DNA of 64,000 nucleotides from Cryptomeria japonica (GCF_030272615.1 NC_081409.1:473428573-473492572), one strand, 5' to 3'. Shown: positions 44,932 to 58,105, counted from the stretch's first letter. Notes: generated by a model from the letters alone, not told the origin. Numbers and translations are program-made.

Positions 44932-45504
44932 TTGCTACAACTCTCATCTACTCACAAGGAAATCCTAGACAAAGCATTGCTCACTACCAACGTTCCAAAA
45001 GATTTAGACATTAATCAGTTTCAGTCTATGGTGGGTCATCTGACTTCACCTCACTATTTGACCTTCTCTGAAGAAGATGACAATTCATTAAATCATCCAC
45101 ATAACCAGCCATTGCATATTCAAGCCATGATCCACAAACATAGAGTCAAACGTGTTTTGATAGACAGAGGCGCAGGGTTGAATATCTCTACTTATCATCT
45201 GCTTACACAACAAGGATTCTCTAAAAAATGTCATTGATCTAGGCAAGAAAATAACAATTAAAGCCTATGATGAGGAAGAGAGGACCTCCAAAGGTTTGGT
45301 ATCATTACCAATCAAAGTGGGACCAGTAGAGAGAGATGTCCTTTTCCAGGTTCTTGATATTCCATTGTCATACAATATATTACTAGGTAGGCCGTGGATT
45401 CATGAAATGAAGGCAGTACCGTGGACATATCACCAATGCTTAAAGTTTCCTTATAATGGAGCTAAAGTCAATATTCCTACTGATATGTCATCTATAATGC
45501 TTTG
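44932..45504 (+). pseudogene. Gypsy-C protease
   Basis: The translation shows RVKRVLIDRGAGLNISTYHL (45140-45200). The family usually has D-G-G or D-S-G at the active site, so the Arg after Asp is probably a G-to-A change. After a frameshift near 45235 come VSLPIKVGPVERDVLFQVL, YNILLGRPWIHEM and YHQCLKFPYNGAKVNIP, which are typical of the end of Tat proteases. The reading ends at TGA 45503-45505. Confidence 0.82.
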
Positions 45505-47464
45505 ACAAAAGGTGTAGATACTTTTGTGCCTCATAATAGGGCAGCCTCTCCAAATGAAGATCCAGAAACATTGATGAAAGACTTAGAAAAGAGATTGAAG
45601 ATTACAGATATCAACATGGATGGCTACAAGATAGAACCAGTACTATCATTAGTTTCTCTCCCTCCATCACCAAAATAGTTGGGCAATCCATCAAAGGCTA
45701 TGAGAACACAAACTTTGGCTCCGAATACTATATATGATGGTCTCTTTATACAGTCTTCTACCTCCTTGGTGGATGAAATAGAAGAGGATGATGTGCTTAA
45801 CTGGCTCTTTAAGGAAGATAGTCCAAATGAGGAGGTACGACATTATGAGATTTCCTCAAACCAATATGGTTGTGGTTACAAAATGATTCAGTGCATGGGG
45901 TAATCAGGTACTGGTCCTTTGGGCAAACAAAAAGAAGGTATTACTGAACCAATTCAGCTACAAACCAAATCCACACATGATAAGGCTAGATAAGGATACA
46001 ATCTGAAAAAGACATTAGAACAAAAACATGTTTCTAAGTCTAAGTGCTTGAAAAAGATATGGCCTTTAACATTACATGAAGTAGACACTAAACAAACAAA
46101 AGTAGAGTGTAGAAAAGAGAAAGAGGAATCAATAGTCAAGAAAGAAGAAATAGTCGATGCTCAAGCTTCGACAGTATCATCTACGATAATACAAGAAGTT
46201 GAGGTTCCTGAGGATATAAGAGATGAAGTTGTAAGAATCAGAGAATTGTTTGCACTATTAAAAGTTCCAGTCACATATATTGGTAGGCAACAAGTAGATG
46301 ATTCAGAGACTGATTCAAATGAGTATGAATGGGGTCCTGACTATCTTTCAGACACATCCACTATAGAAACTCTAGAAGAATCTAGTGGTGTCATAGATGA
46401 TACTCAAGAGTTGATGCGCATAAAACTAGAGAATGAAATACAAGAAATTAGACAAAAGAGGCAAGCAAATTATGAACAAGGATTGAAAGAAGGAACAATA
46501 CCAGAAAGCTTCTCATCTATGTGCCCTTATCCTAAAACAAAACAAATCAGTTATAGCACTACATAGGAAGAGTTAGAAGCTGCAGAACAAGAACCAGTCA
46601 TCAATCTAGAAGAAGCTGAATGGAGTAGATGACAAAAAAATCACAGAAACAATGAGATCATGTCAATAGGTGTGTCAGATACAAATGAAAAATGACCCAC
46701 AACATGAAGGAACTTGTAGCATTAAAGATGTTAGTATTGATACCATACATGTGCTTACTAAATCACCTAAAAGAGACTTGGAAACTTCATCAAATGACTC
46801 TGATGACAGTCATGTTCATGATGATACCCACTCAGCCCCAAATTTTGAATCATCTTATACAAACAATGAAAAGTTGTCTACTAGTCTTATTGATGTTAAA
46901 CCACGATATGACGTCCAGTCCAGCGTAGTAAACGACATTACAAGTATGTCTATTGGATTAGATCGATTAAATATTAATGTGAGCTTTAATAATCATGATC
47001 TAACTCTTCCTGGTCTCAAGACACTTATGCAAGGTATTATTCTGGAATGTGACTTTTCTATCTGCAGTTGTGATAAAAATACCATGAATGCTCTTGAACC
47101 TATCCAAAATTTGTCCTTAGTACATCCCGAATTGATTGACTGTACTTTAGTGAATCAACCCATGGATATACCTACTTTTGCCAATCACTATACATTATCC
47201 TATTATCTCAATGCATTCGAACCTATAAATTCTTCCACCAGTGAATGGAGTGAAAATATGACTGAAGCGGATATCAAGTATCTTAGTCGCAAAAACAAGA
47301 AAAATAAAAATAAAAGATCTGATGGCGAAAACCATATTGTGGCGGTGTTAGAATATAAAAAAGAGAAAATAAAGGACGTACCTAAAGGTGAAAACCTCTT
47401 TGAGGCACCTGAAGGTGAGATACTTGGTATACTGCCCAGTCATTTTTAGGAGCGGTCTTCCATA
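45505..47464 (+). pseudogene. Gypsy-C linker between protease and RT
   Basis: About 650 codons in shifting phases carry acidic, Ser/Glu/Asp-rich protein text with few hydrophobic blocks: DELVRIRELFALLKVPVTY-like text near 46210-46280, NEYEWGPDYLSDTSTIETL near 46320-46370, and EMKNKKNKNKRSDGE-like text near 47300. No domain is recognised. Long PR-RT spacers occur in Tat elements. Stops occur at about 45676, 45901, 45991, 46564, 46630 and 47447. Confidence 0.6.
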
Positions 47465-48990
47465 TTGATCGAGCCAACTCAACCAGTGAATATTCGGAAT
47501 CAAGAGACACCACAAATTATTCATGTAGCTCAATCACTATCAATAGAGGAATTGAAGGATTTCACTCAGCTATTCTTAGAGAAGAAAATAAACTTTGCAT
47601 GGATGTACTCTGATATGCCAATCTTGGATCCTGATCTCATTATGCACCATCTCTCAATCACACCAGGAGTAAAACCAATTAAACAAAAACTCTGTAAGAT
47701 GCACCTGCATGTAGCATTATTGGTCAAAGCTGAACTAGAGAAACTGCTCAAAGCTGGATTTATCACAACAATAGATTATGCTGAATGGATTTCCAACATA
47801 GTGCCTATGTCGAAGGCAGATAAATATATTAGGGTTTGTACAAATTTTAGAGATCTCAACAAAGCATGTCCGAAAGATGACTTTCCATTGCCAAATATTG
47901 ATATGATAGTCAGCATGATGGCTGGGTATGAGATGTACTCACTAATGGATGGATTTTCCAGCTACAATCAGATTAAAATTGCTCTTGGAGATCAAGAAAA
48001 GACAGCTTTCACCTATGCATGGGGAACCTTTTGCTAGAATGTCATGCCATTTGGGTTAAATAATGCAGGGGCAACCTATCAAAGAGCAGTTACAACTATC
48101 TTTCATGACATGATGCATAAGAATATGGAAGATTATGTTGATGATACCTTAGTGAATACTATGAAAAGATCAACACATATTCAAGAGTTAGGTCCTATAC
48201 TTGACAGAATGGAAAAGTTTAAGCTCCGATTAAATCCAAAGAAGTGTGCATTCAGAGTGACATCTGGTAAACTACTTTGTTACATCATTTCAAAGAAGGG
48301 CATTGAGGCTGATCCTAAGAAGGTCCAAGCTATAATGGAAATGTCGCCTCCAAAGAACATCAGTCAAATGAAAAGTCTATAGGGACGTCTCCAATCCATT
48401 AGAAGATTCATTTCTCAACTAGAAGACAAGGCTCAACCTTTTACAAAAGTATTGAGAAAAGGAATAATATACAACTTGGATCAGCAGTGTGAACAACATC
48501 TTCAGCAGATAAAAGAGTACCTATCTAATCCACCGATATTGATGCCACCTATTCAGGGTGAGCCACTAATCTTATATATATCAGAAACTGATTCATCACT
48601 GGGGGCACTTCTGGTGCAATAGGATGACAACAAAAAATAATGAGCTATTTATTACATTAGCAAGACATTGGTGTCTTATGAAATGAGCTACAGTATAATA
48701 GAAAAAGCATGCTTGGCATTAGTCTTTGCATCATAGAAACTGAGGCACTATATGCTAGCACATTCAGTCAAGTTGGTGGCCAAAATAGATCCACTCAAAT
48801 ATCTTCTTAATAAAGCAACACTCACCGGAAGATTGGTGAAATGGGTTATGATCCTTACAGAGTTTGACATTGAATATGTGGAATGCAAAGCCATAAAAAG
48901 ACAGGTAATTGTTGATCAACTTGCTGAAGCTCCACTTGAGGATACTCAGCCACTACAAATTGAGTTCCTAGATGAATCAATAATGCATCT
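47465..48990 (+). pseudogene. Gypsy-C reverse transcriptase and first RNase H
   Basis: One phase is interrupted by stops. RT: FAWMYSDMPILDPDLIMHHL, KAELEKLLKAGFITTIDYAE, YIRVCTNFRDLNKACPKDDF, NVMPFGLNNAGATYQRA and the catalytic ENMEDYVDDTLV-type box (MEDYVDDTLV near 48130). RNase H: PLILYISETDSSLGALLVQ, YYISKTLVSYEMSYS and MLAHSVKLVAKIDPLKYLL. Stops occur at about 48035, 48380, 48620, 48638 and 48734. The catalytic Asp pair of RT is intact in sequence. Confidence 0.9.
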
Positions 48991-49440
48991 TACTCAACAA
49001 CCTTGGAAGATGTTCTTCGATGGTTCCTTTACTCAAAATGGTTCAGGTGCTAGCATATTATTCATTACTCCTCAAAAGTATTCAATTCCAAAGTCTTATA
49101 AGATTCTATTTCCCTACACAAACAATATTGCATAGTATGAAGCTTTGGTGAATGGAATAAAACTAGCTATTGAATGGAAGGTGGATGAATTACATATCTA
49201 TGGAGATTCTCAGCTGGTCATCAATCAGATCAATGATACATATCAGACTCGAGATGAGAAATTGATGCCTTACAAGAGGATGGTGGATGATTTCAAGAAG
49301 TACTTTGCTTTTGTATCATTCCAACAGATTCCTAGATCAGCGAATAGAGGAGTAGATGCTACGACCACCTTGCCATCTATACCTGAGGTACAGGAGTCTA
49401 AATTTCGCTTTGATTTCTTGGTGGAAGAGATATTACCCTA
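48991..49440 (+). pseudogene. Gypsy-C second (archaeal-type) RNase H
   Basis: The translation shows PWKMFFDGSFTQNGSGASIL, then YEALVNGIKLAIEWKVDELH and IYGDSQLVINQINDTYQTRD, giving D, E and D of an RNase H of the RVT_3 type. It lies between the first RNase H and integrase. An extra RNase H here is a recognised trait of the Tat lineage. A stop at 49133-49135 and a frameshift near 49440 break it. Confidence 0.88.
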
Positions 49441-50753
49441 CTTATGATTCTCCTGAGACACAAATAGTCTATTCACTTATTGGACACAACTCATCTCGAT
49501 ACAGCCACATCTATTCCTATCTATGCGATCAAATTATCCCTAAAAATTTTACTCGTAACGAGAAAAGAAACCTAACTCACAACGCTTCATGGTATGTTAT
49601 CATAGCTAACGATTTATTTAGATGAGGTTTGGACGGTACATTTCTTAGATGTCTAGAAACTGAAGAATCTAAACGTGCATTATCGGAAGTCCATGAAGGT
49701 ATTTGTGGATCTCATTTGAATGGTTTCACTTTAGCTCAAGAACTAATACGAGCTGGCTACTACTGGCCAGATATGGAAAAAGACACCATTAAATTTGCTA
49801 AGACTTGTGAGAAATCTCAGCTTCATGGAAATCTCATACATGCCCCGACAAGGGACCTCATACCATTTATAACACACTGGCCTTTTCAGCAATGGGCCTT
49901 TGATCTCATTGGTCAGATATATCCGGCTTCATCCAACGGACATAAATTCATTATAACTACCACTAAGTATTTCACCAAGTGGGTAGAGGTAGTTCTGCTC
50001 ACCAAAGCAACTGGTAAACAAGTCTCCTTTTTCATCCTAAACTCTATAATTTGTAGGTATGGGATACCTTCGTCCATCGTGACTGATAATGGAGGACAAT
50101 TCAAGAATAAAGATCTAGACGAGCTTTGTGAGAAATTCAAAATAAAGCAACACTGGTCATTAGTATATTACCCTCAAGGTAATGGACAAGCTAAGGCATC
50201 TAACAAAAACCTACTGACTATCTTACACAAAACAGTGAACAAGTCTAGGAAGGATTGGCATCTACAACTCAATCCTGCACTATGGGCTTATAGAACCAGT
50301 ATCAGAACACCTACTAGGGCTACACCTTTCTCTTTGGTGTATGGGTCTGAAGTAGTATTACCTATTGAAGTAGAAATACCATCTCTAAGAGTTTCATTGC
50401 AAGGTCTTGTTACTGATGAAGATCATAGAATATCTAGATTGCAAGAACTCAAATTGCTGGATGAGTTTTGGCAAGTGGCGTTTGATCATCTCAGAGTGTA
50501 TCAGAAGAGAATGTCTAGAGGATATAACAAGAAGGTTTGACAAAGAGAATTTCAAGTTGGTGACCTAGTTCTGAGAGAAAATCCAAAAAATCAACAGTTT
50601 CGGGACAATAAAGGGAAGTTTGAACCCAACTAGCTGGGTCCCTACATTGTTACTACAGCATACAGCTCTGGTGCCTATCAACTCTCAAACTCGAAAGGAG
50701 AATATCTCTATGAACCAATTAACACAATCCACTTGAAGAAACTCTTCGCTTAG
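49441..50753 (+). pseudogene. Gypsy-C integrase
   Basis: The zinc-finger start is HEGICGSHLNGFTLAQELI, with a C-terminal CEKSQLHG pair partly lost. The core has QWAFDLIGQIYPASSNGHKF (Asp), SIVTDNGGQFKN (Asp) and GNGQAKASNKNLL, where the catalytic Glu expected in GQAEAS is Lys (codon 50193-50195). The C-terminal part shows RTPTRATPFSLVYGSEVVLP, FQVGDLVLRENPKN and LGPYIVTTAYSSGAYQL, ending at TAG 50751-50753. Stops occur at 49623, 50538 and about 50631. It is inactive. Confidence 0.9.
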
Positions 50754-52239
50754 CACTCTCTGCTCCAGCAAACTTGTACAGTTGGAAAAAGTCCTGAAAA
50801 AAAAATCCTAAAAATTAGAAAAAGTCCTGAAGAAATCAAAATATATATATATATATATAAAGAGATAAATTGCCCTGGTAAACAGGCACCTTGGTAAAAA
50901 AAAAATGAATCTCTGCCAAGCAGGTGAAAACCTGGCAAACGGGTGCCTCTTGTACTCAAGCACTCCATCTATCAACGCAACGTTGGCATTTCCCGCTTTC
51001 AAGCATCTTTTGCTTTTGCTTGTACATGTTTTCAATCACTTTTGTGACATCCTGGTTCGTTGGAACCCTCATGACTTAAAACTGATCAACTTTCTAGTCT
51101 TAAGTTACTCGACAGAGCATATTACATATCCTAAGTAGTGTCAACCAAGTCATTCTTCCGTCAGTGAAACCTGGTCATCCACTCCGATTCAGTTACCTAT
51201 CTCCTAACTACCAAAGAGTTTATCACTAAGTTCACAAGCAAAACAACATAATGCAAAACAATTACTAAATAGTTTGAGCTATGAATGAAAATTTTCTTTG
51301 TATGTTGTCTTTTATATTGATTTTTGATTATTGTCCCTCTGAGTAACTCGAGGAAGTCTATTGTGACTAAGAGAAGAAAGGATTGGGGGCATAATATTTT
51401 CTTTGTTTTCTGCTTGTAGGAATGATCCCGATGATCTGGAAACATATAAATTAGCTGGGTGTCTGTGATAAGAGCCTTCACATTAAGGTGAAATCGCCTC
51501 ACATACCTCGACTCTGCTTATTTGTATGCTACAGGGAGGTCCATATCATTTCTTTGTTTGTTTTGAGGAAATTTCTTTATGATGCAATTTGGGTCCCTGC
51601 AAAATCTGTCCAAGGATATGAAAGAAAAAAGGGTCATTGCAGACAAGATAATTAAAATAGCACATCAAAAAAGAAAGGAACTCTAACCTGCCTGTTGTGT
51701 TCATTATGCTCGGTGATGAATCTTAAGTATTTTGAATCTAGTGACTAGGTTTAGGTTGCATTTCGCATATCATTTTGCATTTCATTCTGCATTTTTGTGA
51801 TTCTAGAGTGATTTCGGTATAGTAATAATCTCTTTATCTTTTGAATGAGAGCTGAAAGCATCATCATTTCTTACGCTAAGTGGTCTTTTTATCATTATTT
51901 CTCCGATCGAATACTTGTGTTTTTAGATGTTTAGTTGCATACATAACATTTCATATAGATTCATTCATTTCATTATTATTAATTTACATTGATCTTATTG
52001 CATAGAAAAATGAAAAAATTGCATTACTCCTTACTCATTACTCATTTTCATTCATTTATTTGCATATAAAAAGAAACCAAAACATAGACATCCATATTCA
52101 TTTGCATTAAATACATTCATGCTGAAATAAATGCATACATATAGAATAAAGCATATAGAAACATCTCATAGTCGATTGACACAAGTACAATGAAGTCAAA
52201 ATGGATCTCGTATATATATCATATCAAGTATAAGGGTAC
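50754..52239 (+). other. Gypsy-C 3' region before the nested Copia-2
   Basis: No gene is supported. It contains a TA dinucleotide run (50841-50859) and repeated text about GCAGGTGAAAACCTGGCAAAC near 50920-50940. The rest is AT-rich with scattered CATTT repeats at 51765-52040. The sequence continues on the other side of Copia-2 at 59678. Confidence 0.6.
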
Positions 52240-53814
52240 TGATAACTCAATGATGAACCAATAGTACCAAGCCGGTACTGAGAGGGGGGGTGAATCAGTA
52301 CAAACAAAAATACAGTCCAAAACCAATTTGACAGCAAATACTCCAAATGACTGGCAAGCGGTGATACTGGCTGGAACAGAGTGCAACCGGTAAGACCCAG
52401 AATAACTAAAAAAATCATAAACCGGTCACTCACTGAGCTTTCCTCTTAGCTCAATACTATAGTACCATTACACCCTCATGCATGAATAGGTAAACTATCA
52501 TCTGATCTTCACAAAAATTAGTTCAGTATGTTTTATAGACAGACATAAAACACAGAACCATCATATGTTCAATGAGTAATAACAAAGCATCACAAGACAA
52601 AGGCATCACACATGACACACATATTTTTCAAATGGAAACCCAACTGGGAAAAACCATGGTGGGGATGAATACCCACAATCTTCTTTTAAACTCTTTAGAA
52701 GTCCACTCTGTTAGGAGCCTTGTCCGATTAAAGACATTACAATAAGTTCTGCTAGGAACCGATCCTGTTAGGGATCACCCAGTTAAGGGATGGCTACAAT
52801 ACCTGATTAAGGGTTAAACCAGGTTGGGGTTACCTTGTTAGAGGATTTCAAGAACTCAATAGCTAAAGGATATCCAGAGCTCTATAGCTACCTAGAACTC
52901 ATTAACTTTGAGTTACCTGGTTAAGGGATTTGAATCAAGCCGGTTAAAGATACCCTATTAGGGGATTTGTATCAAGCCAGTTAAGGCTACCCTATTAAGG
53001 GATTTCACAACTATTGAAGTGGTTAGAGATCAACAGGAATTACAATGATCTAGTAATAGCACTCAATGCTAATGCAGATCCGTTTTGGCTCCTCTTCACC
53101 TTGTGCACATTCACTTTGTAGATATCTCTTCTCTCCTTTGGTCTAGCAAGAATCACATATCACTTTCCTTGGATACACACTCACAACTTTTGCCAACAAC
53201 CTTAGAAAGAAACACAACATCGACCTTATAGGAAACATATAGGTTGGTAGCAAAAACCCTAAACCTGTTAGGTTAAGCAATTCAGGTGGTTCAATCCTGA
53301 CCATTGAATCATACTGCATTAAATGAAACAATCTTGAATCGATCTCAATACATTCTCCATATTCCATTATCCACCGATTTCATGGCGGTTGATAACCCAT
53401 CATGCGTTATCACCATTTGACAAACTTCACACATTCCCGAGGTAGATAGGAATAGACTTCTTCATGCAAGATCCTTCACACACACAGAGCTTACATGGCA
53501 ATGTGACCTGTTCTCCATTATACTGCTAACTCATCACACAAAGATCACCGATTGATTCACATAGGCTTGAGGTACTCCAACAAGAAATCCTGAAGTGGAA
53601 ACTACCTACCAACCTGTAGTCACACAGTGCTTCCATGTGCCAGTTCATCTTGAACAAATATACCACTTCACTTTGGCATATATACTGATTCACACATATG
53701 CTGGTTCTCTCTTCTCACATATCACCTATGCCGGTTCACTTCATATCACATATTGACATCAATGACAACATACAATATCGTTATGTCCTTATACCAGTTC
53801 ACATAATGCCAACA
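52240..53814 (-). repeat. 3' LTR of Copia-2
   Basis: This 1575-bp LTR matches 58175-59677. It contains the G-run box (about 52280-52300) and the CCCAACTGGGAAAAACCA box near 52638, and retains about 80 bases near 53390-53480 that the other LTR has lost. Confidence 0.93.
52531..52538 (-). promoter_or_regulatory. Probable TATA box in the Copia-2 3' LTR
   Basis: The minus strand reads CTATAAAA about 290 bases from the LTR 3' end. The same sequence is kept in the 5' LTR at 58466-58473. Confidence 0.5.
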
Positions 53815-53826
53815 ATCTCCCCCTTT
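53815..53826 (-). other. Polypurine tract of Copia-2
   Basis: AAAGGGGGAGAT on the minus strand directly precedes the LTR start TGTTGG, as in Copia-1. Confidence 0.92.
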
Positions 53827-54056
53827 GGTATTGATGGCAATATACAAAGATATCTCTCTGCTTCACATCTTCTCCCCCATTTGTTGTAGATATCTTTTCC
53901 GCTTCACTCCTTCTCCCCCTTTAACAACAATGCCAAAGTGGAGGCACAAGCATCCCTATTCCATTATGTTGCTCCCCCTGAGGAGTAGCATCCTTCAACA
54001 CATCAATCAACAAAAATTTGACTTTACAATACCTGACTGATGTGGAACAAATACTT

Positions 54057-56710
54057 TTAGTTCACCTCCTGAAGGGGCAGTACCCCCAATTCACCTCTTA
54101 AATGCAAAAATGTAGTCTTTGGAAGAGGCTTGGTGAATATGTCTGCTAACCACTCCTTACTGGAAACATGTTCCAGTGCAATCTCTTTATTCTAAACCTT
54201 TTCCCTCAAGAAATGATACTTAAGCTCAAAATGCTTGGTTCTAGAATGTAAAACTGGATTCTTTGAAATGTTGATAGCACTTGTGTTATCACAGAATATC
54301 CTTACCAATTTAGATACAGCGATTTTGAAACCATTTAAAACATACTTTATCCAGATTGTTTGAGTGCAGTTCATGAAAGCTGCAACATACTCCACTTCCA
54401 CTGTAGACTGAGAGATACAACTTTGTTTTTTACTCATCCATGAGACCAGTCTACCACTGAGAAAGAAAGCACCACCAGTTGTGCTTTTTCGATCATCCAC
54501 ATTACCTACCCAATCAGCATTTGTGAACTCTTTCAGATTGAAATCATTGTTGTATGGGTACCACAATCCATAGTCAACTGTTCCCTTCAAATACCTAAGA
54601 ATCTGCTTGATTGTAATCAAGTGGGATTCTCTTGGACTTTTCTGGAACCTTGCAGAAATGCCAACTGCATGTGCAATATTCAGTCTACTGTGCACTACAT
54701 AATGCAACTTACCAATCATTGATCGGTATTCCTTCTCATCAACTAGTGCGGAATCATCCTCTTTTGTCAATTTGCAACCAGTCACCATCGATGTACCAAC
54801 TGGTTTGCTATCTTCCATGCCAAAAATCTTCAACACCTCTTTGACATATTTGGACTGAGTGATGAAGATTCCATCTTTCATCTGTTGGATCTCCAGTCCA
54901 ATGAAGAACTTAATCTCCCCTATGAGTTACATCTCAAACTCTTTCTTCATCTCATCAGCAAACTCATGACTCATCTTGTCAACTCTGCCAAAGATAATGT
55001 CATCAACAAAAACCTCATAGATCAAGATCTGATCTCCTTCAGACTTCAAGTAGATATTGCTATCTTCACTTGTTCTCTCAAATCCAATCTTCACAAGATG
55101 GGAATGTAGGAGCTCATACCATGCCCTAGGTGCTTGCTTTAGACCATATAATGCTTTATGTAGCCTACATACCATGTCACTATCTTCAGATAGGGAAAAC
55201 CCATCTGGTTGCTCAATATACACCTCCTCTTCAAGTACACCATTTAGGAATGCAGATTTTACATCCATTTGATATACTTTGAACCTTTTAAAAGCTGCAT
55301 ATGCAAGAAGCATACGAACTCCTTCCAATCTGGCTACAGGAGCAAAGGTTTCTCCATTGTCTTCTCCTTCTTCTTGAGCATATCCTTTGCACACCAATCT
55401 GGCTTTATTGCTAATCACTGTGCCATCCTCATTCAGCTTGTTTCTAAACACCCATTTGGTGCCAATGACATTTTTATGCTCTGGTCTGGGTACCAAGGAC
55501 CATGTACCATTTTTCTCTATCTGGTCAAGTTCCTCTTACATTGCCTTGATCCAGTCTTCATCTTTATGAGCCTCTTTGAATGATTTAGGCTCAAATTCAA
55601 AGATCATACATGAGTTTTCTCTGATCTTTCTTCTTGTAAGGATTCGTACATCCTTATCTCCTATGATCTATTTAGGATCATGATTCAGCTTGACATACCG
55701 AGGAATGGTCTTGACAGGTTTTTCTTGCTTTTCCTCTTCATCCTCATCTTCATCAGTATCAGCATTCACCAGTTCAAGAACACTATTACTGGTACTCGGT
55801 TGACTGACAACCAGTTCCCAGAAGGTTGCAACCGGTTCATTTACAACTTGCTCACTACCGGTTTCCTTAGTTTTCTTAGAGGATTCATCAACTCTTACAT
55901 TGATACTTTCCATAATTCTCTGAGTCCTATTGTTGTAACACTTGAAAGTGATACTCTTGGTGGAATATCCTAGGAATATTCTCTCATCACATTTTGCATC
56001 AAATTTTCTCTGGTGTTCACTCCTCTTGATGTAGCATTTGCTACCAAACACTCTAAAGTGGCTAACCATAGGTGTCTTACTGGTCGAGTACTCATAAGGA
56101 GTTTTATCCTTACCTTTCTTGATGAGTACCTGGTTCATTGTGTAGACTGCAGTGCTCACCACTTCTCTCCAAAAGGTGTGAGCTACCTTTCCTTGAATCA
56201 ACATGGTTCTAGTTGCTTCAACCATATTCTGGTTATTCCTCTCTGCTAGGCCATTCTGCTGTGGAGTCTGGGGGGCAGACAGTTGCCTCTTGATGCCAAA
56301 TTCTTCACAATACTTGTTGAATTCACCGGAAGTGAATTCCCCTCCTTGATCAGTTCTGAGACACTTGATCTTTTTACCGTTTTCCTTCTCCACTAATGCT
56401 CTAAAAGCTTTGAATTTCACAAAGGCTTCAGACTTTTCTTTCAAGAATGTGACCCACATCATTCTTGAGTAGTAATCAGTGAGAATCATGAAGTACCTAT
56501 CACCCTGCACATTTCTAGTTTTTATAGGACCATATAAATCAATATGTACAAGATCAAGCAAGTTGTCAGTAGTGAAAGATTTACCTTTAAAGGTTGAGGA
56601 AGACATTTTCCCCAATTGACACTCTCTGCATAAGGTATTATCCAGTTTTCTTAGCATCGGCAAACCTCTAACTGCCTTGATCTTAATAGCCTTCACAATG
56701 TTATCAAAGT
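54057..56710 (-). pseudogene. Copia-2 integrase, reverse transcriptase and RNase H
   Basis: A single phase from about 56700 to a TAA at 54057-54059 carries the C-C pair of the integrase zinc finger (LCRECQLGKM), then LDLVHIDLYGP, CLRTDQGGEFTSGEFNKYC and QQNGLAERNNQNMVEATR, so D, D and E are all present. [49 protein letters not shown] and FVDDIIFG. RNase H: FTNADWVGNVDDRKSTTGG, SWMSKKQSCISQS and NTSAINISKNPVLHSRTKH. Only about four stops are seen, including about 55529, 54925 and 54190. It joins gag-protease after a frameshift near 56720. Confidence 0.93.
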
Positions 56711-58105
56711 TTACATGGCAGAGTCTGTACTTATATTTGCATTTAGATGAAATAGGTTACCTTTGGTCTGCATACCGGTGGCCACCAATTCACCATCTTT
56801 TCCTTTGATTCTGCAAACTCCATTCTTGAATTCCAGAGTGAGGCCACTGTCATTTAGCTAGGCAACACTTACAAGGTTATGTCTGAGACCATCAACCTAG
56901 TACACATTGTCAGCACTGCTCTTTCCATTCAGAGAGATGGACCCTCTGCCTTTGACCATGCATGGTGCATCATTGCCAAAGCGAACCACACCACCATCAT
57001 ACTCCTCCAAATATAGAAACTTGCTCCGGTCACCTGTCATATGGTGAGAACAGCCACTATCAATGATCCACTCATTGGAATTATCAAACCGGGAGAAAAG
57101 AGCCTTCTTGTCTACCACATCTTCCTTTACAGCAACAAACACAATGTCTTCATTCTCTTCATCTTCTGATTCCTCATCTGTGACACCTTCATCAACTGCC
57201 ACAGAATAGTTTCTCCGGTTTCCTCCTTTGAATTTTCTCAACCTTTCTGGTTTGTCCTTGTTATCACTATTAGGACAGTTTATAGCAATATGTCCTATCC
57301 GGTTGCAAGAAAAATATTTCAAAAGTAGCTTACCTTTGTATTTACCGGTTCCTTTAGGAAGCTTCCTAGTAGGGAGAGCTTCAAATGCCATCAGAATCTC
57401 CTCATCATTCATTTCTCTACTCTGACTAGATTCTCCACTAGTGCTAGCTTCTTTTCCTTTTCTGGATGGTATGGCAGAGGCTTTGAATGCTGATTCAGTC
57501 TTTTGAATACTGCCATCAGAACTATTTAGCTCATAGGCTGTTAACTTGGCTATGATGGAGTCCAAGGATACCTTAGACTTGTCTATTGATCTCAGCTCCT
57601 AGATAGCAGCAACCCTTATTGCATAGACCGGCAACAGGGATCTCAGGACCTTGCTTACCACAGTGGAATCTTCTATTTTACCACCTGCACTCTTGATTTC
57701 TCCAACAACTATTTTGATTCTTATTCCATACTGCTGAATGGTCTCACCTTCAACCATCCGCATATCTTCAAACTTCCCTCTCGGGCTTTCTTCCTTAGCC
57801 TTTTTTACATGTTCATCGCCACCATAAATATTTTCAAGAGAATCCCATACCTCTTTGGGATTTACCTTGTCCTAAACATCAATAAACTCAATGTCGGATA
57901 GACTACTAATGAGGGCTTCCATGACTTGCCCATTTTCTTGTATCTCTCTCTATTGGTCATCGGTGAGAGTACCAGTAGGGACAACATAGACATTCTCAAC
58001 ATAACTCCAGTGTTGAACACCCATGCTTCTGATGAATATCTTCACCCTATCTTTCCATATACCGAAATTTTCCCTGTTAAACTTTGGACCTTCCCTCTTC
58101 ATCAT
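56711..58105 (-). pseudogene. Copia-2 gag and protease
   Basis: The start is ATG at 58105-58103, about 60 bases after the primer site. Gag shows REGPKFNRENFGIWKDRVKI, VWDSLENIYGGDEHVKKAKE and QQYGIRIKIVVGEIKSAGGK. The zinc knuckle is YFSCNRIGHIAINCP, with Tyr instead of the first Cys (codon 57316-57314). Protease has NEWIIDSGCSHHMTGD with an intact D-S-G near 57020. The reading then carries stops near 56900 and 56855 before the frameshift at about 56720. Confidence 0.9.

Noticed and set aside
52224-53367. Open frames in the Copia-2 LTRs (also 58138-59309)
   Set aside because: They lie in LTR sequence, run in varied phases and show no domain; similarity between them is explained by LTR duplication.
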